Positions 45,082 to 55,085 of a DNA stretch of 64,000 bases are shown one piece after another. Every line of letters begins with the position of its first letter. The first letter of the stretch is position 1. The translations under genes were made by a program, and so were the position numbers. A model generated the notes under the pieces. The model worked only from the letters and a program-made list of their open reading frames with translations, searched no databases and was not told where the DNA came from. Source of the DNA: Planctomycetaceae bacterium (GTDB lineage: Bacteria > Planctomycetota > Planctomycetia > Pirellulales > Pirellulaceae); assembly GCA_002709045.1 (NCBI GenBank), contig PAPJ01000035.1, forward strand, positions 1 through 64,000. The letters are read 5' to 3'.

Positions 45082-45993
45082 ATGAGCGTTATTTCGATCG
45101 AACCTGGAACAACTAAGATCGGCTGGATTGGAACCGGGGTGATGGGTGCCAGTATGTGTGGCCATCTAATGGATCAGGGCTATGAAGCTACTATCTATAC
45201 ACGCTCCAAAGAAAAAGCTCAGGGCTTACTCGACCGAGGAGCCCATTGGGCGGACAGTCCTAAGAGCGTTGCCGAAAACAGCGATGTTATCTTTGCCATC
45301 GTTGGGTTTCCCGCCGATGTTCGAGCCGTGTTCCTGGGTGAAGAGGGGGCTCTGTCAGGTAGTAAAGCAGGGAATATTCTGGTTGACATGACAACCAGCG
45401 AACCTTCACTGGCTGTCGAAATATATGAAGCTGCCCAAGCTCAGGGCATTCACAGTGTTGATGCTCCTGTTTCAGGTGGCGATGTCGGAGCAAAAAACGG
45501 TACCCTGTCAATCATGATCGGGGGTGACGAAGAAGTGGTTAACGCTCTGCAACCAATGTGGGATGCCATGGGCCAAACCATCGTTCATCAGGGTGGTTCC
45601 GGTGCCGGCCAGCACACCAAGATGGTTAATCAAACTTTGATTGCAACTAACATGATCGGTGTCTGTGAAGCCCTGCTCTACGGCTATAAAGCCGGACTCG
45701 ACCTACCAACGGTTATGCAGTCCGTGGCCACAGGTGCTGCGGGAAGTTGGTCACTGTCTAACCTTGGGCCGCGAATCATTGATAAGAACTTCGATCCGGG
45801 ATTCTTTGTGGAACATTTCATCAAAGACATGGGGATCGCCATCGACGAAGCCAATAAGATGGGACTCTGTCTGCCAGGACTGGCGCTCTCCAAACAACTC
45901 TATGAAGGGCTCCGATCTCAGGGGCACGGACGTGATGGAACCCATGCCCTGCAACTGGCTCTGAACCGTCTCTCAGGTGTCGACTGGAGCTAA
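45082..45993 (+). CDS. 3-hydroxyisobutyrate dehydrogenase/tartronate-semialdehyde reductase family
   Basis: This is a 303-residue beta-hydroxyacid dehydrogenase. It has NAD(P) motif [16 protein letters not shown] at residue 11 onwards, substrate motif [17 protein letters not shown] with catalytic-loop Ser/Gly, and [11 protein letters not shown] carrying the catalytic Lys. Such enzymes reduce tartronate or other semialdehydes or oxidise 3-hydroxyisobutyrate. The nearby lactonase, ABC importer and xylonate-type dehydratase favour a sugar-acid role (GarR-like). ATG 45082 is preceded by AAGGAAAG. The 369 bp between 44713 and 45081 hold no gene that I can support. Confidence 0.9.
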   Translation: MSVISIEPGTTKIGWIGTGVMGASMCGHLMDQGYEATIYTRSKEKAQGLLDRGAHWADSPKSVAENSDVIFAIVGFPADVRAVFLGEEGALSGSKAGNILVDMTTSEPSLAVEIYEAAQAQGIHSVDAPVSGGDVGAKNGTLSIMIGGDEEVVNALQPMWDAMGQTIVHQGGSGAGQHTKMVNQTLIATNMIGVCEALLYGYKAGLDLPTVMQSVATGAAGSWSLSNLGPRIIDKNFDPGFFVEHFIKDMGIAIDEANKMGLCLPGLALSKQLYEGLRSQGHGRDGTHALQLALNRLSGVDWS

Positions 45994-46003
45994 TAGGCAT
46001 TTT

Positions 46004-46046
46004 AAGACGGCCTGACAAATGAACCTTGTGAGTCCGTCTTTTCGTT
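46004..46046 (+). terminator. terminator after the reductase gene
   Basis: Arms aagacgg (46004-46010) and ccgtctt (46034-46040) flank a long loop and are followed by TTCGTTAA. It is a reasonable but imperfect rho-independent terminator. Confidence 0.5.
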
Positions 46047-46062
46047 AACCAATAATACGCAA

Positions 46063-46941
46063 CTACTTAGTAAACCGAATACCTGTCGTTTTCAACTTCC
46101 GTCGGTAGACCTTGTCTTTGCTGGTAGCGTACAAGTAATCCAGTTGCGGACCACCGAAAGTTACATTGGAAAGAAAGTCACGCTGAGGTCTGGACAAAAT
46201 GCCACTCAGTCGTCCCTGCGTGTCAAATACCTGTATGCCCAATGTGGTACAAACATACAGTCGACCAATCTTATCGACGGTCATCCCGTCAGCGCCACTT
46301 TCGGTCGAACCAATTGGTAGTTGCATCGTGCTATAGGGCTGTTGATGCTTAAGAGTACCATCAGCAGCAATACAGAAGTTCCACAGATTGGCTCCCTTCA
46401 TATCTGAAACAACAAGCTGCCTTTGATCTGGCCAGACGATCAGACCATTGGGAAAGATAATCCCTGATGCAACCTCGCTTAACTTTCGGGTCGGTGACAC
46501 ATTCCAGATTTTTCCATCGATATGATCGGTAAAAAAAATATGCCCGTCTGCCAAAACAACCAGATCATTACAATTTACGCCTTCGGCAATCGCTGTCGGT
46601 TTTCCGGAATCATCAAACTGCACAATTGCATTTCCACCAATGCTTGTACCGTACAGTTTTCCGTCTGGCCCGAAAATCAAACCGGCAGTTTTGTTTGCCT
46701 GATCACTAAACAGGCTAATTTTACCATCCAATCCAATCTTGAAAATCTCTGATGTCGGAACGTCCGTGAAGAAGACTTCACCTTGATCATTAACAGCAGG
46801 ACCTTCGGTAAACTGATGACCTTGCGATAACAATTCCCAATCTTCACCATCAATCATAAGCTGGGAAATCGGTAAATCCTGCGCATCAACCGGGTTGAAA
46901 AACCCGTTACATAGCAATAATAAAAACAGGTGCTTTTTCAT
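46063..46941 (-). CDS. exported SMP-30/gluconolactonase family protein
   Basis: The 292-residue product has a short signal peptide (LFLLLLCNGFFNPVDAQ). A six-blade propeller follows with GHQFTEGPAVNDQGEVFFTD (metal-binding Glu), CNDLVVLADGHIFFTD, GIIFPNGLIVWPDQR and SGADGMTVDKIGRLYV (Asn and Asp metal ligands). Members hydrolyse sugar lactones such as xylonolactone or gluconolactone. The context of sugar transporter and xylonate-type dehydratase supports this. ATG 46941; a GTG three bases upstream is open. The next gene upstream ends 14 bp away, so co-transcription is likely. Confidence 0.9.
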   Translation of the reverse strand: MKKHLFLLLLCNGFFNPVDAQDLPISQLMIDGEDWELLSQGHQFTEGPAVNDQGEVFFTDVPTSEIFKIGLDGKISLFSDQANKTAGLIFGPDGKLYGTSIGGNAIVQFDDSGKPTAIAEGVNCNDLVVLADGHIFFTDHIDGKIWNVSPTRKLSEVASGIIFPNGLIVWPDQRQLVVSDMKGANLWNFCIAADGTLKHQQPYSTMQLPIGSTESGADGMTVDKIGRLYVCTTLGIQVFDTQGRLSGILSRPQRDFLSNVTFGGPQLDYLYATSKDKVYRRKLKTTGIRFTK

Positions 46942-46958
46942 CACACTAAATCCCTTCT

Positions 46959-47855
46959 TTACTTCATATTATCCGGAGTCTTCGGATGATCACGCCATAA
47001 CCATTCAAGAATCTCGGGGAGTATGGTACCACCATGACGGCCACTGTGCCCTTCTGTCCCCATCACAAACTGATAGTCGTAGCCAGCATATTTCAAAGCT
47101 GCTGCCATCTGTTGGTTGGCCAATGGCCAGTTACCAAACAAATTGTCCAGATCTGAGCTTCCTTCCTGAAGGAAAACTCGAATAGGTTTCTTTTCGGCCT
47201 TACGAATGATGGCTGGGTAAACATGCCCACCTCGAATATTAGTAAAGCTACCGATATAAGAAACCACTTTGGAGAAGTAATCAGGACGTTCCCAGGCTGC
47301 TGTAAATGCACAAATACCACCGCTACTCAATCCACAAATGGCCCGGCCTTGAGCTGCGTCTGTAAGATTGTAACTCTTGCTGATTTCTGGCAGCAACTCT
47401 TCAATCAAAAAACGGGCATACTGATTGCCCAGACTGTCATATTCAAAGCTGCGGTTACGCCTTGGTTTACCATCCGGCTGTTCAGCAGGAATGACACCTG
47501 GATTGATGAAAATGCCAATCGTGACTGGCATCTTGCCTTGATGGATCAGGTTGTCAAATACGATTGGTACGCGTGAATGCCCATTATCTCGAACATATCC
47601 CCCACCATCATTAAAGATCATGATACTAGCCGGTTTCGACTTATCATACTGAGACGGAACATAGATCCAGTAGTCGCGTTGAGTCCCGGGAAAGATTTTA
47701 CTGGTTTCCCAACGATATTGCGTTACTTTTCCCTGTGGGACACCTTGCTGACGTTGTGAGTCGAGGCCGTATTCATATTTACTTTGTGCAAACAGTTGCG
47801 AGGAACATCCCAACAACAGCATAGTAAATATCCCGTGTTTCAGATTCCGCATCAT
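46959..47855 (-). CDS. exported esterase, enterochelin-esterase-like fold
   Basis: The 298-residue alpha/beta hydrolase has a lipobox-like LLLGC near residue 17, so it may be a lipoprotein. [20 protein letters not shown] precedes the nucleophile elbow [11 protein letters not shown] (Ser in GxSxG). The Asp is not pinned down; the His is likely in [11 protein letters not shown] near the C-terminus. It resembles Fes/YbbA-type carbohydrate esterases (CE1-like). It precedes the lactonase gene by 14 bp on the same strand, consistent with releasing ester-linked sugars. The starting Met pair at 47855/47852 is ambiguous. Confidence 0.88.
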   Translation of the reverse strand: MMRNLKHGIFTMLLLGCSSQLFAQSKYEYGLDSQRQQGVPQGKVTQYRWETSKIFPGTQRDYWIYVPSQYDKSKPASIMIFNDGGGYVRDNGHSRVPIVFDNLIHQGKMPVTIGIFINPGVIPAEQPDGKPRRNRSFEYDSLGNQYARFLIEELLPEISKSYNLTDAAQGRAICGLSSGGICAFTAAWERPDYFSKVVSYIGSFTNIRGGHVYPAIIRKAEKKPIRVFLQEGSSDLDNLFGNWPLANQQMAAALKYAGYDYQFVMGTEGHSGRHGGTILPEILEWLWRDHPKTPDNMK

Positions 47856-47963
47856 TGATTAAATCCAAGGCGAGAGAATTTGATGATTAATTTCAAACCA
47901 CCTATCATACCACCGTTTAAGCTACGGCTGTTTGGCGCTCTGGATTTTAAAGGGAGCGCAGAG

Positions 47964-47996
47964 ATAAACGACGCCTATCGAGCAGACGTCGTTTAT
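47964..47996 (-). terminator. inverted repeat after the small basic gene
   Basis: Arms ataaacgacg (47964-47973) and cgtcgtttat (47987-47996) form a 10-bp stem with a 13-nt loop. No clear U-run follows on the minus strand, so its status as terminator is tentative. Confidence 0.4.
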
Positions 47997-48030
47997 GATT
48001 CATTTTTATTTCAACTACACCAGCAGAATA

Positions 48031-48120
48031 CTACTTTTTACGGTGACGGATCTTCGCACGCATACGTCGTTTTTTACGACCGATTTTGCGGCGTCCTTTT
48101 CCTGTACGTTTTGTTCCCAC
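48031..48120 (-). CDS. 29-residue Arg/Lys-rich COX24/AURKAIP1-like protein
   Basis: A GTG start at 48120 has GGAG 8 bp upstream. The product is GTKRTGKGRRKIGRKKRRMR followed by AKIRHRKK, over half Arg/Lys. Small basic proteins of this kind, with a KRRMR...KIRHRK core, match the AURKAIP1/COX24 (mS38-like) domain seen in small ribosome-associated proteins. Codon structure, ribosome binding site and composition support reality despite the size. The plus-strand frame spanning 47880-48278 is its shadow. Confidence 0.7.
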   Translation of the reverse strand: MGTKRTGKGRRKIGRKKRRMRAKIRHRKK

Positions 48121-48270
48121 CGGGAATTCTCCAATTAACTGCTCAATTTAATGAGAATGAGGTCGACAAAGCTATCAACCAAAAGGTTAATCGTATACTC
48201 AACCTATCATTCACGCAACCTTCAGTTACCCTGTTTTCCAGTCTAAAAAAGACTCGCCACAAACTACAAA

Positions 48271-49089
48271 TCACTTAGAACCAGTCATCGTAATGCCACG
48301 GGTAAAGCTCTTTTGAGCTACAAAAAATAGAATCACCATCGGTAACGTAAACATGACACTGGCTGCCATTAACAAATGTGTCTGGTCGGCGTAAGAACTG
48401 ACAAATTGCTCAAGCCCATAAGCCAAAGGAAACTTCGCGTGATCACTGAGGTATAACAGCGGTCCACTGAAATCGTTCCAGCTGGCAACAAGCTGAAACA
48501 TCGCCACCGTAACAAGTGCCGGTTTACTCAATGGCAAAATGATCCGCCAATATATACCGAACTCACTAAGCCCATCGAGCCGGGCTGCTTCGCTGATTTC
48601 TTCAGGAATTGACAAAAAGAACTGTCGTAACAGAAAGATATAAAACGCATCTCCTAGAAACGTCGGCAGAATAATAGCTGCTAAGTGATTATATAGTCCC
48701 AGTTCACTAAAAAGTACAAACCGGGGGATCATCGTAACGTGCCAGGGAAGTAACATAGTACCAATCAAAATGGCAAACATAACTTTACGGCCACGCCATT
48801 CTATGCGGGCAAAGCCGTAGGCCACCATTGAACATGAAATCACAGTACCCATGACACTGCACACACAGAGCACAATCGAATTCGCCAGATACTTAACATA
48901 AGCAATCGACTGTAATGCTTCCTGATAGTTTTGCAGTCTCAGCGATTCCGGCAAAAGGCTATAAGGATCACTGGTTAACTGTTCAGCAGGTTTCACCGAA
49001 GCCAACAGCATTAGAAACAGTGGCAACAGAAAGAGGCCACTAACACAGAGTAGCGTCAATAATTTCCATTTTCCGGAATGTTTATTCAT
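48271..49089 (-). CDS. sugar ABC transporter permease (MalG type)
   Basis: The 272-residue inner-membrane permease has six spans. The EAA loop reads EISEAARLDGLSEFGIYWRI (EAA-type, with the G and L positions kept) for ATPase docking. It is the last gene of the importer unit, following the binding protein, whose stop lies inside its start region. ATG 49089 is preferred, with GAGG upstream; ATG 49095 and TTG 49107 are also open. The ATPase partner is not encoded nearby, so a shared MsmX-type ATPase must serve it. Confidence 0.92.
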   Translation of the reverse strand: MNKHSGKWKLLTLLCVSGLFLLPLFLMLLASVKPAEQLTSDPYSLLPESLRLQNYQEALQSIAYVKYLANSIVLCVCSVMGTVISCSMVAYGFARIEWRGRKVMFAILIGTMLLPWHVTMIPRFVLFSELGLYNHLAAIILPTFLGDAFYIFLLRQFFLSIPEEISEAARLDGLSEFGIYWRIILPLSKPALVTVAMFQLVASWNDFSGPLLYLSDHAKFPLAYGLEQFVSSYADQTHLLMAASVMFTLPMVILFFVAQKSFTRGITMTGSK

Positions 49090-50467
49090 CAGCATGATCC
49101 TCGGCAAACGAAGGACGTTGGTGAATTCGATCGATATGTTCCTGCATCATCTGATCAAGCGCACTCAACTCAGCTGTCAAATCAACGACTTTGTCGTCAT
49201 ACAAAACCCGTTGAACCAAATTATTCACTTCACGGTAATAGCGATTCGCGCCTGGAACCAAAGGCGTTGGCACCTGATCGGTCGCTGCAAACTCTACAAA
49301 TCTGGCAAATAATGGATGTGCATTGAGGTATGTTTGAAACTCTTCTGATTCGGCCACCTGTTTTGAAACCGGAATCCAGCCACCTGCCGCACATAATTTA
49401 GCCGCATCTTTTTCATGACCTTCCATCCCGGTCCAGAACTTGATGAATTCCCAGGCTCCTTTCGGATTCTTAGCATGTCGGGGAACCAGGAACACATTAC
49501 CATTTACCCAACCAGCTTTACCCCGACGCGACTTAGAAGGCAATGGCCAAACTCCGTAAGGAGTCACTGGTTGGTCCTCGGCACGACTAGCCTGCTGAGC
49601 AGCTTCGATATCCCGTACACGCCACTGCCCGTCAAGAATGACCGCATAACGCTGAGCAAGCAGGGGAAACATCTTATTGGGAAGTGACTGATCATTCTGT
49701 CGATAAGTTGCAACGGCATTGGCACCAAGCCGTTTTCGATAACCGGTCATCCAGTCGAGTGCCTTGACAATAGATTCATCATTGGCCGTAACCTGCCCAG
49801 TCTGCTCATCATAAAAATCACCTCCAAACACCGGCCCCCAAGCCCACAGACGACGCGGGTCGGGCAAATAGCCAATCTGACTTAATTCACCTTCAGTGTA
49901 TTTAGTGCATAATTCAGCAATCCGATCCAATTGTTCCACCGACTCGAGTTCGACCGGAGCAACTTCAGCTAAGGCTTGCTCTACCAATTCACGGTTAAAA
50001 TATAGAGCACGAATATCCAGGCCATTACAAACCGCAAATAATCGGTCGTTATATTCGCCGAGGCTAAGGGCCGAAGGTAATAACCAGCTTTTCATCTGCT
50101 CCACTTCCCCTGGAGGAGCGATCTCTTCCATCGAGTAGATGGCACCGCGAAATGCCCAGTCTGCAACAATCGGGTCATCCTGATTGATCAGGTCCGGAGG
50201 TGCTCCACCGGTAATTGAGAGGAATAACTTCATATCAAAGTTATTCCCCGGCATGGAAACAGCACGTACATAGTACATGTCCTGACTCTGATTGAAGCGT
50301 GTAACAACCTCATCTACAATTTCGCCATCCGGGCCGGACCAGAAATGCCAGAACACGACCTCTTCACGGTCGGCTGGTAGTTCATTGGTTAGTGAAATAG
50401 TAGCACCCCAAACGGCAACAATACCGGCCAGGATCAACAGCATCGCAAGCATTATTCTTTGAAACAT
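49082..50467 (-). CDS. sugar ABC transporter extracellular solute-binding protein
   Basis: The 461-residue MalE/UgpB-type protein has an N-terminal hydrophobic segment (RIMLAMLLILAGIVAVWG). A periplasmic-binding fold follows with VVFWHFWSGPDGEIVDEVV, GGAPPDLINQDD, and near the C-terminus KNPKGAWEFIKFWTG. It has a hydrophobic anchor rather than a clear lipobox. ATG at 50467 overlaps the stop of the upstream permease by one base (TAATG), indicating translational coupling. The substrate is unknown; neighbours suggest pentose, uronate or oligosaccharide. Confidence 0.93.
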   Translation of the reverse strand: MFQRIMLAMLLILAGIVAVWGATISLTNELPADREEVVFWHFWSGPDGEIVDEVVTRFNQSQDMYYVRAVSMPGNNFDMKLFLSITGGAPPDLINQDDPIVADWAFRGAIYSMEEIAPPGEVEQMKSWLLPSALSLGEYNDRLFAVCNGLDIRALYFNRELVEQALAEVAPVELESVEQLDRIAELCTKYTEGELSQIGYLPDPRRLWAWGPVFGGDFYDEQTGQVTANDESIVKALDWMTGYRKRLGANAVATYRQNDQSLPNKMFPLLAQRYAVILDGQWRVRDIEAAQQASRAEDQPVTPYGVWPLPSKSRRGKAGWVNGNVFLVPRHAKNPKGAWEFIKFWTGMEGHEKDAAKLCAAGGWIPVSKQVAESEEFQTYLNAHPLFARFVEFAATDQVPTPLVPGANRYYREVNNLVQRVLYDDKVVDLTAELSALDQMMQEHIDRIHQRPSFAEDHADE

Positions 50468-51408
50468 TACATACGGACTCCCCGGTAATGTACCCAATTA
50501 CGACTTGACCGGAATAATCCCCAGGTCGCTAATGCCAGCACGACAAACAAGACCCAGGCAATTGCTGAAGCATAGCCCATTTCCAAATCTCGAAATGCCG
50601 TCAAAAACAGTTGTAGTGAAATCAACAAACTTGCTTCCGCCGGCTGCCCGGTACCTTCACTAACAATATAAACCTGAGTGAATGCCTGAACGGATTGAAT
50701 GATCCCTAAGATCAAATTGAAGAAGATAATCGGAGACAACATCGGTAGCGTAATATATCGAAACTTCCGCAACCAACCGGCTCCATCCAACTCAGCAGCC
50801 TGATAAAGCGATGCATCAACGTCACCGAGTGCTGCCAGATAGATCAACATAAAATTCCCGACGCCCCACAACGACATCAGCGTTAGACCGTCTTTAGAAC
50901 CAAATTGCAACGGTGAAGAAAATGACATCCCTTCCTGAATCCCCTGAAACCATAGCGGCGGCGTTTCATAAACAAACCCTAACAGCCCGTTAACCATGCC
51001 ATCGCGCGGGTCAAGCAGCCACAACCAGAGAATCGATGATGCAACCATTGGCACCATCGAAGGCAAATAAAATAAAGTTCGAAAGAAAGCCTGACCACGA
51101 ACTTTCCAATTCAACATCACTGCCAATCCAATTGCCAGCATAATTGATAATGGAATCGAAACGGCCGCATAATAAAAGGTGTTCCATAAGGCTTTACCAA
51201 AACCTTTACCTTGAATAATCTCGCGGACAATACGCTCGTAATGATCAATACCTACAAAACGCGGGGATGTCAGTAAATCATATTCAGTGAATGACCAAAT
51301 CAGTGAAGCTACAAATGGGTACACAAACAACAGAGCAAGGCCAAGTAACCACGGGCTAACAAATAGCCATCCCGACCACCGGTGCATTCTCTTTGACCGT
51401 GCTGACAT
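50467..51408 (-). CDS. sugar ABC transporter permease (MalF type)
   Basis: The 313-residue permease has six spans. The EAA loop DASLYQAAELDGAGWLRKFR, with the conserved EAA---G---I-LP spacing, ends in ITLPMLSPI. Its ATG at 51408 overlaps the stop of the cyanophycinase-like gene (TAATG), and its own stop overlaps the start of the binding protein in the same way. All three importer genes are thus coupled to the peptidase upstream. Confidence 0.93.
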   Translation of the reverse strand: MSARSKRMHRWSGWLFVSPWLLGLALLFVYPFVASLIWSFTEYDLLTSPRFVGIDHYERIVREIIQGKGFGKALWNTFYYAAVSIPLSIMLAIGLAVMLNWKVRGQAFFRTLFYLPSMVPMVASSILWLWLLDPRDGMVNGLLGFVYETPPLWFQGIQEGMSFSSPLQFGSKDGLTLMSLWGVGNFMLIYLAALGDVDASLYQAAELDGAGWLRKFRYITLPMLSPIIFFNLILGIIQSVQAFTQVYIVSEGTGQPAEASLLISLQLFLTAFRDLEMGYASAIAWVLFVVLALATWGLFRSSRNWVHYRGVRM

Positions 51409-53021
51409 TATCTTGACTCTTCTTTATCCACAGCACGACGGTCTACTAAATCAAAAGAATGGCCGGAATCGACCGTCACATAGTCTTTCTCTCCTGCAAC
51501 TAAAGGTCGACGGCGATCATAAAAGTGCACTGCTCCGTCTCCTTTGACGGCACCAATCTTCCCCTGAACAACTAATGCCGTGCCTTCATCGATACCAATA
51601 CCAAGCAATTGCGGGTACTTATTCACCAACGATGTCATATCCTTAAATCGATCACGCTGTTTAAAGTGCTGATCGATCGCTGTGCCGGGTAAAAAGGCAA
51701 AACCCTTCTCATAGCCTGGAGCCATAATATCGCGGTTTCCAAGTGGATTGGCGCGAGCGAGGTAACCTCCCTGAATGGAGGCTCCGGCAGAACTACCGCC
51801 AATGATTCCTCCTCTGGCGAGCACTGCATGCATCAGCGGGTACGCTTTTGTATGTTCATAAGCATCTACAAACCGCCACTGCCGTCCACCACCAAACCAA
51901 ATACCATCAGCAGTCTTTAATACATCAAGCATTTCTTTGGACTCAACATCCTCTAACTTACGTTGGGTCAGCACAGTTACATTTTTCGCTCCACCAGCCT
52001 CAAACATTCGTTTACCGTAATCATTTGCCAACGGATCAGGCATGGAAGTCGGCAGAACAACGATATGAGCCTCTTCACCACCAGCTGCTGCGACAAATTC
52101 TCTGACCAATTCAAGCGGCATGCGACCACCCCCGACAATCATCAATGTTCCCTCTTGGACAATCGGCTGAGTCACCTTCGATGTGGGAAATACCGGAAAC
52201 TGACGATCTCGGACAATACGCCGTAAACTGGTTAAATCGATAAGCTCATCAGCTGAATACTTAACCTTTTCGTCCTGTCCTTTGCGAGCACGAGGTAATA
52301 CAGCCGTGACGGTTCCCGAACCGACAACTTTCATAAATCGCCGATCCACTAAAAGCGCCGTATTTTCATCAATCCCCAGTCCCACTTTGGAATCATTTTT
52401 ACGAGTCGCATGTTGCAATCGACCCAGCCGCTGACGCTCGGTAAAGTGCTGATCAATCACGACTCCCGGCAACAAATCAAATCCGGTGTCTAGCATAGCT
52501 CGTCGGGTACCTCCGACGATAGTTAACTGAGACTGAACTGCAGCTCCGGCACTTGTGCCTCCCACAACACCGCCTCTTTGCAAAAATTGATCTAATTGCC
52601 GCTCGAAAGCTGTACCGACATAAGTATCGATAATACGCTGCTGATCACCACCAACAAACCAAACTCCTGTCGCCTGTTTAAGTTGCCGTAAAAACATTTC
52701 AGCAGAAGCTTCTTCTCGGGATCTTGCATGTACAAGCGTAACACTGGCAATATCAAGACCTTCCCAGGACTTTGAGAATCTGGCTTGTTTATCGGTGCCT
52801 GCATCAGCCGAAGCGGTTGTTACCACTAAAACCTTAGCTTGATTTCCACCGGCCCAGGCCAGGAACTGTCCCCGCGCCGCTGTTGGAATTCTTCCGCCGC
52901 CAACAATAACAAGCCTTCCTTTAGAACCGACAGGATCTATATACAGATCTTCTGCCAAGGATTGTTGCAAAGTCAGAAGCAGTAGTGCCAGCAGAGTGAG
53001 AGGAATGTTTTTTAAGTTCAA
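51408..53021 (-). CDS. exported double-domain cyanophycinase-like peptidase (S51)
   Basis: The 537-residue product has a signal peptide (IPLTLLALLLLTLQQSLAED) and two tandem cyanophycinase domains of about 260 residues. Each has a GG-S/T-SAGA nucleophile elbow (GGTSAGAAVQS and GGSSAGASIQG), followed by DQHFTERQRLGRL or DQHFKQRDRFKDM, and GIDENTALLV or GIDEGTALVV. Both domains retain Ser. Cyanophycinase cleaves multi-L-arginyl-poly-aspartate to beta-Asp-Arg dipeptides. TTG 53021 is supported by GGGGAG about 9 bp upstream. It is translationally coupled to the sugar permease downstream. Confidence 0.9.
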   Translation of the reverse strand: MNLKNIPLTLLALLLLTLQQSLAEDLYIDPVGSKGRLVIVGGGRIPTAARGQFLAWAGGNQAKVLVVTTASADAGTDKQARFSKSWEGLDIASVTLVHARSREEASAEMFLRQLKQATGVWFVGGDQQRIIDTYVGTAFERQLDQFLQRGGVVGGTSAGAAVQSQLTIVGGTRRAMLDTGFDLLPGVVIDQHFTERQRLGRLQHATRKNDSKVGLGIDENTALLVDRRFMKVVGSGTVTAVLPRARKGQDEKVKYSADELIDLTSLRRIVRDRQFPVFPTSKVTQPIVQEGTLMIVGGGRMPLELVREFVAAAGGEEAHIVVLPTSMPDPLANDYGKRMFEAGGAKNVTVLTQRKLEDVESKEMLDVLKTADGIWFGGGRQWRFVDAYEHTKAYPLMHAVLARGGIIGGSSAGASIQGGYLARANPLGNRDIMAPGYEKGFAFLPGTAIDQHFKQRDRFKDMTSLVNKYPQLLGIGIDEGTALVVQGKIGAVKGDGAVHFYDRRRPLVAGEKDYVTVDSGHSFDLVDRRAVDKEESR

Positions 53022-53060
53022 ATTGCTAGTCTCCCCAACAACGATGTTATTTGTTTTAGT

Positions 53061-55072
53061 TTATGACTGGTCGCCCAATGCTTTTGAACCAGCTTCCAGA
53101 GTTTTGACAATTTTTTCGACATCGTAGACACATCCTCCCCAGGTACCACCGCCGACTTTTTGCAGCGCAGCCCACAGTCTGGTGTCATTAGGTAGAGCGG
53201 GATCTTCATCAAGGCCTTCAAACATTACTCGGGACTCAAGAAGTTGCTCGGCCTCTTCGGACGTCATGTCTTTCTCAGCAGTCCCAATCAAATTTACCGA
53301 ACCGGTGAGTTTGTTACGATCAACAATAATCTCAATTCGGTCTCCGTCCCGTACTCGGCCAATCGGGCCATTGGCTAGAGCTTCGGGGCCAACATGTCCA
53401 ATACAGGCTCCAGTACTAACACCTGAGAACCGGGCATCGGTAACAATTGCCACTTCCTTACCCCACTTAAGGAATTTCAACGCTGAGGTCAGTTGATAAG
53501 TTTCCTCCATCCCCGTTCCCAACGGACCACGTCCTAGCAGCACAAGAATATCACCTGGTTTGAGTGCAGGCTCGAGCTGACCTTTAATCGCCATAATGGC
53601 ATCGCGTTCCGATGTGAATACTCGAGCAGGCCCGATTTTACGATAAACGCCATCATCATCCACAACGGAAGGATCTATGGACGTCGCCTTAATAACAGAA
53701 CCTTCCGGACAAATATTTCCCCGGGGAAAACAAACGGTGCTGGTGAGACCTCGATTCACTGCTTCTGAAGGTGGAATAATGACATCATCAGGGTTAATAC
53801 CATCGTATTTCTCGAGTCGAGATCTCAATTTCTGACGTCGTTCCGATTGTTCCCACCAATCCAGCACTGTGCCTAATGTCTGCCCGCTAACTGTAAGAAC
53901 AGAAGTGTCAAGTAAGCCCATTTTGCGAAGATGTAGCATAACTTCAGGAACTCCCCAGCCAGAAAAAATTGAACGGTAGGATGGTTCGCAGGGCCATTAG
54001 GAAGCACATCGACAAAACGTGGAACCTGACGGTTTACGTCACTCCAATCATCAACAGTCGGGCGCTTCAGCCCACCGGCATGCGCGACAGCCGGAATGTG
54101 AAGCAATAGGTTAGTCGAACCACCACAGGCAGCGTGTACTGCCATAGCATTACGAATAGAGGCATCCGTAACGATATCTTTAAGCCTAAGTTTCCTTTCG
54201 ACTAAATGAGTTAAGGCATGTGCACTGCGAATAGCGTTATCAATCCAGATCGCCTGCCCACTTGGTGCCAGAGCAGCATGAGGCAATGTCATCCCCATAG
54301 CTTCCGCGACCACCTGGCTAGTAGCTGCTGTCCCCAGAAACTGACACCCACCACCCGGAGTACCGCAGGCTCGACAACCTACTACTGACGCATCTTCGAG
54401 TGTAATCTCGCCATGCACATAACGCGCACTAATAGTTTGCACAGCGCCGGCATCTTCACTTTCTTCAGGCGGTAATGTAACACCACCAGGGATAATAATA
54501 CCCGGCAGTTCGTTTTGACCATTAAGTGCAAGCATCATAGCGGGCAAACCTTTGTCACAAGTCGCCACGCCTAACAATCCTTGACGTGTTGGCAGGGAAC
54601 GAATCAGACGCCGCATCACAACCGCCGCATCATTTCGGTAAGGCAGGCTATCGAACATGCCTGTCGTACCCTGACTACGACCGTCGCAGGGGTCACTGCA
54701 ATAAGCTGCGAATGGAATCCCGCCCAGTTCCTTGATCGTTTGCGCAGCGGCCTGAACTAATAATCCGACTTCCCAGTGACCGGTATGATAACCCAATGCA
54801 ATCGGGGAACCATCCTCCGCCCGCATTCCTCCCTGCGTGCTGAGGACAAGATACTGAGGACGTAGCAAATCCTGAGGATCCCATCCCATGCCGGCATTTT
54901 GAGTTAACCCAAACAGATCACCACTCGACCAAGTTCGTAGAATCTCGTCGGGTAAAGGTAAAGATCCTTCTGGCCCGGGTGCTTTTGTTTGCACATCCAA
55001 CACTCCGTCTCCGGGAGTAACCAACTCCATTAAGCTGGCCAATTGCTGAACTGCTGTATCTTCATTATTCAT
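53061..55072 (-). pseudogene. yjhG: YjhG/YagF-type D-xylonate dehydratase, frameshifted
   Basis: Two overlapping frames together cover the full IlvD/Edd-family dehydratase of the YjhG/YagF type, about 670 codons (E. coli YjhG is about 655). The first, 53873-55072, contains [49 protein letters not shown] and [12 protein letters not shown]. The second, 53061-53939, contains MEETYQLTSALKFL and DARFSGVSTGACIGHVGPEA. The break lies at plus-strand 53953-53956, a run of four C. One extra base there would restore the frame and read GVPEVMLHL. The cause is a real mutation or a homopolymer sequencing error. Start: ATG 55072. Confidence 0.85.
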
Positions 55073-55085
55073 GTAATTCACTTTT

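Noticed and set aside
47880..48278. 132-codon plus-strand frame
   Set aside because: It lacks a ribosome binding site, has odd composition, and lies opposite the well supported 29-residue basic gene and the permease end. It is a shadow frame.
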